From Arenicola marina (taxonomy: Eukaryota > Annelida > Polychaeta > Arenicolidae), in the NCBI GenBank assembly GCA_964019135.1, contig OZ025255.1:27095188-27159187 (forward strand): a stretch of 64,000 nt of DNA, written 5' to 3'. Below are positions 1 to 11,503 of the stretch, piece by piece. A program made the translations under genes and the position numbers. The notes beneath the pieces were generated by a model. The model was not told the DNA's origin and ran no database searches. It saw only the letters and a list, made by a program, of their open reading frames with translations. Positions within the stretch are counted from its first letter, which is position 1, and the number at the start of each line of letters is the position of its first letter.

Positions 1-777
1 ATCTAAGTGATAATCTGGAAAGAGAACAGATCGAGAAGTGTACTTGTGTGTAGTGAAACGACTAAGCGAGTAAACATTACCATATAGGTGTGTAGAACAG
101 GCACTACCAGATGGCTGCATTTTTGAATTCGACAAATCAGATATAAATTTTACTTAGTAATACTGATTCTAAATATATGAACCGCTTACAGACAAATCAT
201 GTATCATTTTTTTTTTTATTCAATGCAAACTATGAAATAACTTGAATATTCGCAAGTTTTCTCCTACAACTAATGCTATTGAGATATCCAATCCTCGACT
301 ACAGACCAGTTAGTCGGGCCCATGACGGCGATCTGGGATTTGGGATGGCCTTCATACCATCCAATGAAGCAGGAACCTTCCTCAACAGGCCCGCTGTGGA
401 CTGATCTTAACTGGAATGTAATAACTGGACCCCCTTGGCCTTAACCAGGAAGTCTCATGTGTTGCATTTTCATTGTCTTGCAGCACAAACCATCTTCTCC
501 GAAGTCGAAGTCGGAGTGATCGTTGGAATATAATGCGGAGTTTCCCTCTCGTGGACGCCTTGTGGGTGAAAAACTATTCCCCGCCTTACTCGCGTTGATT
601 GGTTTGTCTTGTGATTGGTTTGTCTTCTGATTGGTTTGTCTTCTGATTGGCTTGTGTTGCTGAATAAAGGAGTACTACACGCCTGGCTTCCATGTGGTGA
701 AAGTTTATGCGCAAGAACAAAACGATTAATGCATTTTGGGATCAGAAACTTATATCCCCCATCTCCTGTCTTGTTTG
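1..777. other. upstream stretch with a four-copy inverted CCAAT repeat
   Basis: No coding exon is visible. At 595-655 a 16-bp unit built on TGATTGGTTTGTCTT recurs four times, so ATTGG (CCAAT on the minus strand) appears at 598, 614, 630 and 646. CCAAT pentamers can bind NF-Y, but the nearest recognised start codon is 1.5 kb away, so a promoter role is only a possibility. Confidence 0.4.
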
Positions 778-790
778 CTTATCTATAATG

Positions 791-1017
791 GAGACCGGCC
801 CGGTAGCTCAGTGGGCTAAAGCGCTCGCCTTGAGTGTTCTGGCCAGCGGAGAGCCCTACGGCACGTGAATCGATGGTTCGAGCCCCGCTGTGGCCATGTC
901 CTTCTTCGCAAAGAGTAGGGGGTTACCCCCGGGAACATGGCTCCACTCTCCCTTCCTTCTCCCATTGACGCGATATGACTAAAAGTGGTTAGTGTCCTGA
1001 ATATGCAACCAAACAAT
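791..1017 (+). mobile_element. tRNA-derived SINE with 13-bp target-site duplications
   Basis: The head carries a tRNA-like box A (TAGCTCAGTGGG) and box B (GGTTCGAGCCC). A shared body follows (GCAAAGAGTAGGGGGTTACC, ATGGCTCCACTCTCCC, GACGCGATATGAC) and it ends in CCTGAATATGCAACCAA. The 13-mer CTTATCTATAATG flanks it exactly at 778-790 and 1018-1030, which shows insertion by target-primed reverse transcription, and recently enough for the duplication to remain perfect. Related copies lie near 3478, 6322, 10640, 13859, 21855, 24675, 32145 and 37261. The clade is unassigned. Confidence 0.85.
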
Positions 1018-1030
1018 CTTATCTATAATG

Positions 1031-2137
1031 AGCTTGAGCATGTAGACTATATGATGCTTGTTTAAAGCTTGTCATCTTGCCTTAAGAAAGAACTTCAGCT
1101 GGACGGATTGTCCAGAATTTGACCCAGAAACGTTAACAAGAAGGCCCAATAAAACGCATAAATACACGGTTTGGCCTCGCGACTCCTTAAGTAGGTCGCA
1201 ATCTAGTCTACCGCGGAAATATTCAATTGCCGCGGAAATATTCAATTGCCTTCCTGTGCCTCACGTGACCGCCCACCTCACGATTGACCTCTACTGGTAC
1301 GGTACCAGTGCGGTAAATTCTAAACAGGGGTGTATTTGATGCCAAATCTATTTTCGAGTAGATTGGTTTTACGTTTTCGCGTATGAAAGATAAATAAGTC
1401 TGTTGGTTAGATTTGAGTTGCAGAAGATTGACTCTAGCGTAAGCTGAACGCCCTCTGCCAGGAGAACGCAAACCTCATAAACGGACGCAAGGAAGCTACA
1501 GGGCATGCGCTAAACAAGGGTGGGGTAGGGTAGAGTAGGGGGTGGGAGGTAATGACGGTAAGTTGCCAGACCTCCTCCTCAAAAGTGAGTGAGAAAACTG
1601 GACCAACTTCACGTATTACTTGTTACTAGTATGAAACGCAACTGATTTTATTGGTAATAATAAAGTATTTTGTCGATGACTAAGCCAGTTTTGTACTAAA
1701 TAATTATTATTTTCTTATTATTACCGCAACCGGGCGTTGGACTTGTAACCATAACAACGTGACTCAGAGTGGGGCCGACACAATGACAAATACATGTCGC
1801 TTGGCACCCACTCCATGTCCGCTCCTGACCCGCGGGGCATATACCCCCGCCCCCCCCCCCCGCCTCCCCATCTCCCCCCTGCCTTCCGGTCCTCTCCATT
1901 ACCTGACAGACCTTCCCAGATCCCTTCAGGGGATCAGGTGGAGGAGGGTGGGGGGGGGGGGTGGAGCTTCCATGCTCTCTGCATCTCCAAGGTGTCCATT
2001 GTGGTGATCTTTTCACACCGAGCCGTCGCCCCTGAAGAAGTAACCGGTTAGAGAGAGCGCGATTTCCAGTCTCAGTGCTTCCTCGAGACAGCTGAACGTT
2101 CAGACGAGAGCTACTGATTCGGGATACCTTGCTTAGC
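1031..2137. other. region upstream of the Amt gene, with C- and G-runs
   Basis: No recognised gene. It contains G-rich DNA at 1520-1555, a C-run at 1850-1862 and a G-run at 1950-1962. The 5' untranslated region and promoter of the Amt gene probably lie in its right part, but no TATA box or initiator can be chosen with confidence. Confidence 0.3.
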
Positions 2138-5100
2138 ATGGATACCAATATTCTGCGCAACGACCAGGAGCCGGAGGCTGGTTCCTATGACACCGGCCTC
2201 AGCAACATGAACCTGGCCGTAACCTTCCTTAACCTGGCTGCCGTGGTGTCTGCAGCCATAGGTGAGGTCCATGTGGTTATATGCAACGTGCTGTGTCGAA
2301 TCATCACCAATTGCAGAAATTCAGGGAAATCTGCAACACTTGGCACCGGTTGCATAGATCTACTCTATATTCCAAATAAAATGTCTTTGATTACTTAAAT
2401 AAAGTATGTAATAGTGATAACACTTCTTACTTATTTAATTCACTATTAATTCACGAAATTATAATTGTTGTCATATGGCAGCAGTTAATAACTGTACCCA
2501 AACCTTGGGGCAGTATCGTATTCCACCGGAGTGAATTCCACATCACGAAAAAGGCAGAAACAGTTTTAAAAAAAAGTAAAAGCTATAGTCGACATAAAAC
2601 TATATTATATATACAGCAATCTATTATTCAAATGAATTATATCCAAGCATATACGGCGTATATGCTTTGATATAATTCATCGTGCACGGTGTACATTATA
2701 CACCGTGCACGATTTCCCGGCTTTATTTCTTGAACATTTTCGTTTTTCAGGATGTGTTTCCATGGAGACTCCCACATCCCACGGCGGCCATCTTGTGGCG
2801 CGTCACATGATCCACATGACCATGGCCCTCACCGCCTATTGGCTGTACGGCCAGGCGCTGGCGTACGGCGTCACCCAACAAGGGAACCCGTTCCTGGGCT
2901 GGGGCGGCTTCCTCTCGCTGGGGCCTTCCGAGGGTGGTGGGGAGGGTGGCCGTGAGGGTGGCGGGGGGCAGGGTGGCTTGTTCCAGGCCGATACCAGCTT
3001 GGTCACCTTGTCTGTCGCTCTGGCTTCCACTGGTAAGACGTCAGGCCAACAAAAAACGTTCTTCTAATTGATCAGTCAAAATATCAAATATTCTTCCATC
3101 ACCTGATCATAAATAATAGTTTGCACTTTGTGAACTGGGAGGGAGTCACAGTGGTCTTGGTAACGTAATTGACTATAATTAAACAGGGCCGTTTCATCCT
3201 TTCACATAGTCTTAAGCTGCTCGTGTCGAAGGGTTTCTCCGCCAGACTACCCCATGTAGGCGTAAATCTCAATCTAGTCTTGCACTATATTTAACATGGT
3301 ATTTAGTTATTTCCAAATTTAATCGTGGCCAAGGAACAATGCGAACGGCAAATAAAATAATTCATGGATAAAGAAAAATAAATAAGTAAATAAAATTCGT
3401 CGGCAACCTCTAATGCAAACAAATGCTGCAGTAAGACGCGACAAATAATACACTGTCGTCGCTTATAGTTACTTGCGGGGCCGGCTCGCTAGCTCAGTGG
3501 GTTAGAGCGCTCGCCTTGAGTGCTCTGGCCCCCTGAGAGCCTAACGACACGTGGATCGGTGTTTCGAGCCCTGCTGTGGTCATGTTTGTGTGGTCGGAAG
3601 ATAAAAATCCCATGCATGTCCTTCGCAAAGAGTAGGGGTTACCCCACGGACATGGCTCCACTCTTTCTTCCTTCTCCCATTTTACGCGATATGACCAAAA
3701 AAGGTTAAAGCGTCCTGAATATACAACCAACCATACTTATTTTCAGGGTACGTGACTCACAGCAGCAGACTGGCGGTAGCTGTGCTCTGGCCCAACGTGG
3801 CGGTGGTGGTTCTCTGCCTGCCCATCCACTGGGTCCTCAGTGACGGCGGGTGGCTGCGAACCCTGGGCGTGGTCGACCTGGGAGGGGCGGGGCCTTGCCA
3901 CGTGGTGGGCGGGATATCAGCCCTGGTCATCTACACCTACCTCAGTCTGGGTTCCAGCGAGCTCCGTCTGAGTGGGACCCCTGCTCGGGATGTCATCGGG
4001 GGCAGTTCTGCAAGGGCTGAGTTTACCTCTCTGTGCGCCTTCTGGTATGTATATGTCTCAGGTTTGTCACCCTACGCGCTCTGGTATGTATGCCTCAGGT
4101 TTGTCACCCTCCACGCTCTGGTATGTATGCCTCAGGTTTGTCACCCTCCACGCGCTGGTATGTATGTCTCAGGTTTGTCACCCTTCTTGCTTTGGTATGT
4201 ATGCCTCAGGTGTGTGCCCCTCCACGCGCTCTGGTATGTAGGCCTCAGGTTTGTCACCCTCCACGCTCTGGTTTGTGTGCCTCCGGTTTGTGCCCCTCCA
4301 CGCGCTCTGCTATGTATGTCTCCGGTTTGTCACCCTCCACGCTCTGGTTTTTATGCCTCAGGTTTGTGCCCCTCCGCGCTCTGGTATGTCTGCCTAAGGT
4401 TTGTCACCCTCCGCGCTCTGGTATGTATGCCTCAGGTTTGTCACCCTCCGCGCTCTGGCGTTATACCTCGGGTTTGTCACCCTCCACGCTCTGGTATGTA
4501 TGCCTCAGGTTTGTCACCCTCCGCGCTCTGGTATGTATGCCTCAGGTTTGTCACCCTCCGCGCTCTGGTATGTATGCCTCAGGTTTGTCACCCTCCGCGC
4601 TCTGGTATGTATGTCCCAGGTTTTTTCACCCTCCACGCTCTGGTATGTCTGCCTCAGGTTTGTCACCCTCCGCGCTCTGGTATGTATGCCTCAGGTCTGT
4701 CACCCTCCACGCTCTGGTATGTATGCCTCAGGTTTGTCACCCTCCGCGCTCTGGTATGTATGCCTCAGGTTTGTGCCCCTCCGCGCTCTGATATGTAAGA
4801 AGCAAGTACCATAAGGAACTGTTTTAATATATATTTAACCTGTGGTGCATTTGTACTGCCATCCTCTGAACATTGCTCGCTTGCTCCATGAGATGGTCGT
4901 GGCTGTCGCCCTGATAAATGGTGCTGGCCAGCACAGCATGCATATAGTCTCGCCATCTGGTGGCCATTTGGGTAGTAACAATATTGTTACTCGACGAGAG
5001 GGAGTGTCGTCTGGGGCCGTACTCATAATCGCCACTTAGGTTACGCCACCAGACTTAGCGCTAAGTGGAAGATTTGTCAAGCGATTATCGGGTTTAAAAT

Positions 5101-8100
5101 ACATAAGTAGTCACCCAAAAAGTGGATTTTCTGAATTAAAAAAATGCTAACATTATATTGAAGACGATTTCATTAATCATGAACACCACCACAACGAGCT
5201 GGTGAGACTAAGACGAAAACGCACTTTTCGTGCGTAAGTCACGAGGGAATTATAAATACGGCCCCTGGTGCATCAAGTCAGTCAAAAACGCCGTAGTGTC
5301 AGCATAAAGAAATTTTGTTTGTGTCTTAAAAAGGGATAACATCGCAGTATACAAGTAAGTTTGGTATCATTAAAATTGCTCCATGTTGCTTTCACACGTC
5401 AATGATTTTCAGAGCAATCGCGGCAAATTCGAGGAAAATATGGGCCGAAACGTGAGTCTACGGCATTTATGACTTTGACTTTCGAGTCTATGCCATGTTA
5501 ACATGTTAGTTTCACATTTTCCTCTGTTCTAACGCGGAAGTAATGTCGATTTCTACTCAGGTGCAGTTCGTTGTGTGTGGCTTGCACGAGAACCCTGTCC
5601 ACAGCCTGGTACTCTGGCAACCACCTTGACGGGTAAGTCAGCAGACAGCTCTCGGAATGCCTTCGTTACCAGATCTTAAAGTTGCATATCGAGCTCTTTC
5701 CCGTCGAAGCTTAAGAGGTCAAAATACAAATAACAATCAGTCGTCTCATCATCCAATATTTCTTTTGTTATGCCACGCATACCGGAGTGCCAAGTCGTTG
5801 CCTTGCCCGTGATAACAATTTACCACAGTTCAACTTAGTGGTAATTGAATCACTTTAGGGATTTATTCTGATTATGTCCAATGTTTTTCTATCAAGGGAT
5901 TTCTTTTGTTTAAGCAATTATGCTGATGTTTTTGTGTTACTAAAAGTGTCAATTTTAGAATCGACATAAATATGGATTTCTTTCTCAATGTTGAATTAAT
6001 GAACTAATGTGTGGACGAATATATATTGTCTATTTTCGGTCATTTCTTGTTTCATGTTAATGTGTCAGTACAGCTCACCTGTTACTCCAAATACTTTTGT
6101 ATTTAAAACAATAATCGCTCTATATCCTATCATGGCAGATGAACAACTCATCTGGAGACGCATGGGAAATTAATGAACCAATATCTGATAGAGCATTTCA
6201 CATAGAACCTGTTTCCGACCTTCGCAGCGTGGTAAGCGGCGTGCTGTGTGCAGCGGGTGCCGGGAGCATCTTGAGTGTGACCACCAGGTAATCCACGATT
6301 AGCAATCCATCATCATAGATGGGACGATGATTCGATCCCAGCTGTGGCCATGTCTGTGTGGTCGCAGGATAAAGATCCCATGTCCGTCTTCGCAAAGAGT
6401 AGGGGGTTTTCCCCGTGGACATGGCTCCACTCTCCCTTCCATATCCCATTGACGCGGTATGACCAACAGTGGTTAAAGCGTCCTGAATAACCAATCAACT
6501 GATTATAGATGAGTCGTAATTGGCTTCACTGGGATGCTTTAACCTCTAGGTCATATCGACACAATGGAAATGGTCAAGGTAGAGTGGAGCCATATCTTCT
6601 ACATATTCTTCCACGCTGTTATCTGCTCCCTCGCTTATTGCACTCCTCTTATAAATTCTATTCGTAGTTAAATAAGCATATCGAGACCGTGCATGTGTCT
6701 TGTGTCTTGAGACAGACATCTTTCATTTATTGCGTAGAACCAGTTTAGATATCTAGAATGACACGAGGGTGTTAGTAGCATGAACGTTGTAACTAAAATG
6801 GAAGTAGTGGATGTAAAGTAGTAAGTCTGCTCTTAAGTTCAGTTGAAAAGAAGGCTGAGCTGTAGACAAACAGGTCATGGCGATGGAGGTCCCTACACAT
6901 ATACCTGGCGCATGCCTCATCTAAACCTGTTCATTGTCCCGGTATATTGTGTGACCCAATGTGGCTTTCATATTCGCAAAACCGAGCAAAAATACAACGC
7001 CATATTATGTTTCAATGCAAGCGAATTATAATGTTATAATTTAATAAATAAAATGAAATAATAAATAATGTTTTAAAATTGTTTAAATGTCGGATGTTAT
7101 AAAATTATGATGTGAAATTCAAATGTTATAAAATGCTAATGTTATGAAATGCTAAATTTATAAAATTCAAACGTTATAAATTTCTATTGTTATAAAAATT
7201 ATAATGCTGTAAGATTCTAATGTTAAAAAATGCTAATATTATAAAAGCATAATGTTATTAATTTCCAGTATAAAAACCAGACTTTTTTGTTGGCAGATGG
7301 ATCCTTGGGGGCGACTTGGGAATGGCGCATATCATGTTAGGAGTGTTGTCTGCCACTGTGTCCACCAGCGGTGCGCTTCTGTTCTTGTTAGAAGATCTTG
7401 CATGGACAATTCAATGGATAACTGCCAGTTAAAAATCGTTGTTATAATATCTGCCATCATTAATCAATAGTCTGTGCCATGACACAATATTTATCTACGA
7501 TAATAATAATGTAAATATATCCATGTCGTGCAAACACGTGTCTCTTTGAAATGCTTAGTATCGTTTCATCTTTTTCCTTCACGGTGTATGCAGCATCGTG
7601 TCGGTATGGCAAGCCGTATGCATTAATAAGTATTTATTGGCTATTTGCTGCTTCATTAGAAATGTGCAGGCTCGTCTCGGGATGGCAAGCCGTATGTTTT
7701 GATAAGTATTTAATGGTTATTTGCTGCTTCGAAGTTATTAGATGTGACACTTTGATTAATATTACATATGTAGCCAACCAAGAATCTTGTTTACATTTAT
7801 ATTGCGTGTAGCTATCGTTATTTGAGTATGGGTTTTTCTGAAATTTTTGTGTAAAGAATATGTAGAAACGCACCTTGCCTAACGACATAGTTTCAGCTGC
7901 TTAAATAAAATTTTTGCTGGTCTGGCACATTTCAGATCGTGTCGGTATGGAAAGCTGTTTGTCTTGATAAGTATTTAATGGCTATTTGCTGCTTCATTAG
8001 GAATGTGCGGCCTCGTGTCGGCATGGCAAGCGGTATCTCTTGACAAGTATTTAACGGCCATATTTTCCCCTTCATTCGGAGTGTTCAGCCTCGCATTGGT

Positions 8101-10526
8101 ATGGCAAGCCCTATGCCTTGACAAGTATTTAATGGTTATTTGCTACTTCATTAGGAATGTGCGGCCTCGTGTCGGTATGGCAAGCCGGTTGTCTTTATCA
8201 GTATTTAATGGCTATATTTTAACCTTCATTAAGAATGTGCGGCCTCGTGTCGGTATGGCAAGCAGTATGTCTTGATAAGTATTTAATGGTTATTGCTGCT
8301 TCATTAAGAATGTGCGGCCTCGTGTCGGTATGGCAAGCCGGTTGTCTTTATCAGTATTTAATGGCTATATTTTAACCTTCATTAAGAATGTGCGGCCTCG
8401 TGTCGGTATGGCAAGCAGTATGTCTTGATAAGTATTTATTGGCTATTTGCTGCTTCATTAGGAATGTGCGGCCTCGTGTCGGTATGGCAAGCCGTATGTC
8501 TTGATAACTGTTTTATGGCTATATTTGCTACTTCATTAGAAATGTGCGACCTCGAGTCGGTATGGCAAGCCGTATGTCTTAATAAGTATATAATGGCTAC
8601 ATTTTCTCTTTCATTAGGGTTCGGCCTTGCTTCGGTATGGCAAGCTGTATCTCTTGATAAGTATTTAAGGGCTAGTTGCTGCTTCATTAGGAATGTGCGG
8701 CCTCGTGTCGGTATGGCAAGCCCTTTGTCTTGATAAGTATTTAATGGCTATATCTTCTCCTTCACTAGGCGTGGACGGCCTCGTGTCGGTATGGCAAGCC
8801 GTATGTCTTGATAACTATTCAATGGATCTGTTCTCTCCTTCATCAGGCGTGTGCGGCCTCGTGTCGGTATGGCAAGCCGTATGTCTGGGCTTGGCTTCCA
8901 CCAGCGTCGCATTGATCTTCAATAGCTTGTTAGCGCATGTGAAGAATAAGGCACTCCGTGGTGAGCTTACGCTCCACCGCAGCCTCCCCCCCCCCCGCCC
9001 CACCCCAACCCCATAATATTCCAATTTCGCTTTTCTTCATGATGCTTGAATATAACACCGTTTCACCGTCCTCTATAATGTTCGAGAAATGACCCAGTTT
9101 CACTGTCCGCCATAATTTTCTGGAAGTGACCCAGTTTTGCTGTCCTCGATAATGTTCGGGAAATGGCCTAGTTTTAATGTCCTCTATAATGTTCGAGAAA
9201 TGACCCAGTTTCACTGCCCTATATGACGCTCGAGAAATGACCTAGTTACTCTGTCGTGCAATGACCTGGTTTCTCTGTGCCACAGTGCTTCTGGCAGTGG
9301 AGGTTGGCGCCGGCTTGTTGGGTGTATTAGCCGTGGGGGTGGTTTGGCCGCTGATCCCACGACGACAGTACCCTCTGGGCCTCATCTCCACAACTCAGGT
9401 ACATATCTGCCATTGATTATATCATTATTTGCACATGGTACAGCGCTTCATGCAGTTCGACGGGCGTTTATTCTCCTAAATATAACAAATAGTTCAGCAG
9501 CCGAAGCTATCGGTCTAAACAGAAACAATGGAGACAGATAATTAGGGCCAATTCCGTTTGAGGACTCGTGTTCACTTTATGAAATAAAGCTACGTGAGTA
9601 GCATGTAAAGGAATGGTTTGCGAAAAAAAAAACATAATTAGGGAAATATGTATCTTACTAATAAACCCTGGATAGGTAGTTTAATATATAAATGCTATTC
9701 GGTGGGCATTATGGGTGACTTTAACTGATTTCCGCCTCCCTCCTAGAGTCACGTGTGGCAACAGATGGGTCTGCAGACACTCGAGCTCATCACCTTGGGT
9801 GCCTGGGCAGCGGTGACGTCATTTCTCTTCCTGCTCACGCTGGACGCCTGTGTAGGAGTGGCGCCCTCTATGCGAGGAGTGGCCTCTGTGACGCCGAGCG
9901 CCCCTGGGTGGTCAAGACGTCGCCTCTGCTGCCTGCCGCTAGGTCACGGCTCGAGACAGGCGGAGGATTCGGCCCACATACTTCTGTCGGCGGCCCCATC
10001 CACCGCCTCCACCGGGGCCTCGGCCTACCCAGGAGATGCCTTCGGGAGTTACCCGCACCCGGGGAGGGATTCGTCCCCCCAGTGGCCGCGGTTGGAGGGT
10101 GGGCCGAGCACGTCCCCCCCATCGCCCAGCCTCCTGTCGCAGCTGACCTGTTGTTCTTCTTTACCTTGTCTCCAGGCTCCGAGGCCACCTGGTGACGTCA
10201 CAGGTGTGCGTTACGTCATCAACGACGCGGCCGACCCGGGGACCGGACATGCAGGTGACGTCATCTTCCTGTCCGACGACAATGACCTGGCGCTGGCCGA
10301 GCTCTGCGACCAGCTGCAGCGGTCGGCCGGGTCGCCGCTGTCGGGGAGTAGGAACTGGGACCCGGTCGCCAGGGAGCGTGAACGTGGCGACGCCTCGCTG
10401 GCTGAGTCACCCACCCTGGCGGTGAGGGGCACTGAGGGGTCCGGGGCCACCCCTCCCGGCTCCACGTGGCCCCTAGATGGGGCGTCTTCACGGGAAGTGA
10501 TAGTGGATGTACATCCGCACTACTGA
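2138..10526 (+). CDS. Amt: Amt-type ammonium transporter, nine exons, divergent
   Basis: Proposed exons: 2138-2261, 2751-3032, 3747-4044, 5561-5632, 6228-6287, 7297-7370, 8847-8960, 9286-9398, 9747-10526. Every intron is GT-AG, every phase matches, and the total of 1917 nt gives 638 residues plus stop. The family is recognised by AYWLYGQALAYG (residues 70-81), the signature HWVLSDGGWLRTLGVVDLGG (163-182) running on to GPCHVVGG, LGMAHIMLGVLSATVSTSG, and QQMGLQTLELITLGAWAAV in the last membrane segment. Family members conduct ammonium across membranes as trimers. D179 and H187 align with AmtB D160 and H168. The site of the second pore histidine (AmtB H318) reads AVEVGAGLLG, so E347 stands there. 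The N-terminus is short. The tail after residue about 415 is long (about 220 residues) and low in complexity; a pyrimidine tract and AG near 10176 could mark a further intron there. The start ATG has A at -3 and G at +4. ATTAAA at about 10640 may be the poly(A) signal. The family call is firm; transport activity is not shown. Confidence 0.85.
2632..2711. repeat. two abutting palindromes in Amt intron 1
   Basis: The first palindrome (2632-2680) has 24-nt arms, ATGAATTATATC at the outside and CATATACG at the centre, with one mismatch and a single-base centre at 2656. The second (2681-2711) has perfect 13-nt arms CGTGCACGGTGTA and TACACCGTGCACG with a 5-nt centre. They touch at 2680/2681 and end 40 bp before the exon 2 splice site. 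Either could form a cruciform in DNA or a hairpin in pre-mRNA. Confidence 0.85.
3478..3733 (+). mobile_element. tRNA-derived SINE at the end of Amt intron 2
   Basis: Same family as the copy at 791: head CTAGCTCAGTGGGTTAGAGC, box B-like GTTTCGAGCCC, and tail CCTGAATATACAACCAACC. The tail ends about 13 bp before the exon 3 acceptor AG (3745-3746), so the usual branch-point zone of that splice site lies in SINE sequence. Confidence 0.8.
4045..4796 (+). repeat. 37-39-bp minisatellite in Amt intron 3
   Basis: About 20 copies of a unit that can be written GTATGTATGCCTCAG followed by GTTTGTCACCCTCC and CGCTCTG. The array starts right at the exon 3 donor (TTCTG before GTATGT). Every unit restates that donor (CTCTG then GTATGT) and also carries an acceptor-like CCTCAG. 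The unit is not a multiple of 3 yet is free of stops in all three + frames, which explains the long open frames here; they are not taken as coding. Confidence 0.85.
6322..6501 (+). mobile_element. 5'-truncated SINE in Amt intron 5
   Basis: Begins at the box B region (GATTCGATCCCAGCTGTGG) and keeps the full body and tail of the SINE family. Near-identical 10-mers (ATCATAGATG at 6312-6321, ATTATAGATG at 6502-6511) look like target-site duplications. It lies only 34 bp after the exon 5 donor. Confidence 0.7.
7020..7262 (+). repeat. AT-rich short tandem repeat in Amt intron 5
   Basis: Degenerate repeats of about 20 bp based on AATGTTATAAAATTCTAATG run up to about 35 bp before the exon 6 acceptor. 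There is no coding potential. Confidence 0.6.
7562..8846 (+). repeat. 78-bp array copied from the intron 6/exon 7 junction
   Basis: About 14 copies of a 78-bp unit precede Amt exon 7, with an interruption near 7735-7915. Each unit holds the exon 7 acceptor with its pyrimidine tract (CTCCTTCATTAG), then the first about 35 nt of exon 7 (TGCGGCCTCGTGTCGGTATG), then GTATGTCTTGATAAGTATTT in place of the rest of the exon. Because 78 is a multiple of 3, the exon frame stays open through many units (26-residue repeat CGLVSVWQAVCLDKYLMAIF and so on). The true exon is the last copy, the only one running on into GGGCTTGGCTTCC and a GTGAGC donor. Confidence 0.85.
9030..9275 (+). repeat. degenerate 40-45-bp array before Amt exon 8
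   Basis: Five or six degenerate units built on TTCGAGAAATGACCCAGTTT followed by CACTGTCCTCTATAATG run up to the exon 8 acceptor, whose own tract reads ATGACCTGGTTTCTCTGTGC. The last unit therefore grades into the splice site. Confidence 0.65.
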
Positions 10527-10639
10527 ACCTCTTAGCCCCCCCCCCCCCCTCTTAGACATCACAAACCTGGCCGCAGGTCCCGCTCACATTTTATAACTAA
10601 GGGCGGTACTTTAAAAAAAAGTGTCCAATATCACACCTA

Positions 10640-10868
10640 ATTAAAGCGCTCGCTTTGGGTGCTCTGGCCACGTGAGAGCCAAACGGCACGTGGATCGGTG
10701 ATTCGCGCCCCGCTGTGACCATGTTTGTGTGGTCGCAGGGTAAAGATCTCTTGTCCTTTTTTGCAAAGAGTATGGGTTAACCCGAGGATATGGATCTACT
10801 CTCCCTTCCTTCTCTCATGGACGCGATATGACGAAAAGTGGTCAAAGCGTCCTTAATGTACAACCAAT
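10640..10868 (+). mobile_element. 5'-truncated SINE at the left edge of copy A
   Basis: Starts at TAAAGCGCTCGCTTTGGGTG, just after box A, and continues through the family body and tail CAACCAATCA. It is the counterpart of the SINE at 21855 and marks the left limit of homology between the two duplicated blocks. Its first bases include an ATTAAA that could end the Amt transcript. Confidence 0.75.
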
Positions 10869-10879
10869 CATTTCCATTA

Positions 10880-11500
10880 ATAAGTATTCTAGAAGGACAA
10901 ACGCGACTCCTTTTTGCGAAGGCAGACGAAGTTCTAATGGAAACCTCGTTCAACAACAGCAAATGGTCTACAACAATTAATTAATTAATTAATTATTTAA
11001 CGACGAAAGTGCATGAGCAAATTTTAAGTGTAAATTAAATATCATTGTTGTATTGACGCGGATATATGTAAAGGAATGAGCAATATTAAAATATAGTAAG
11101 ACGAAAATGTGTTTGACTCTTCGTACATTCCATGAATATAAAGATGTTATGTGGAAGAGTTAAAGTCTGGTTCTGTCATAGGACTTATATTACTAGTTAT
11201 ACTGCGTCCTACACTGTCACCATGTTCTAACGCGGATGTGAGTAGGTTGAGGGGCTAGAGCGAGTTAAGCAAAAGGTTTACAACAAACCCTACTTTCTAT
11301 AATGATTACAGTCAAATCGAGTTCGTTTATCCGCGACACGAAACCGGAAATTGCGCAATCGCGTCCTGCGCAGGACCAACGGGGATGTAGGCCAAAGGTC
11401 ATAAGTGGTTTCTGCGCCCAGTTAGAATGCATGCAATTGATTTCAAATACTGCGAATCCATTTCTAATTTCACTGGCGACCTGGATCTGTATTTACAATC
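10880..11500. other. non-coding spacer
   Basis: AT-rich DNA with a short TTAATTAATTAA run at 10977. No exon or RNA gene is visible. The part up to about 11200 has a counterpart in copy B (from about 22070); 11200-11690 does not. Confidence 0.4.
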
Positions 11501-11503
11501 CAA

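Noticed and set aside
791-900. tRNA gene suggested by box A and box B
   Set aside because: Box spacing is too long, no cloverleaf or acceptor stem forms, and the unit continues into the SINE body with target duplications.
4045-4796. CRISPR array
   Set aside because: There are no unique spacers between repeats; units are contiguous and the context is an intron of an animal gene. The same applies to the other arrays.
3752-4798. 348-codon + strand frame beginning with genuine Amt exon 3
   Set aside because: Only its first part (to 4044) is exon. The rest is the intronic 37-39-bp array, open in all three + frames.
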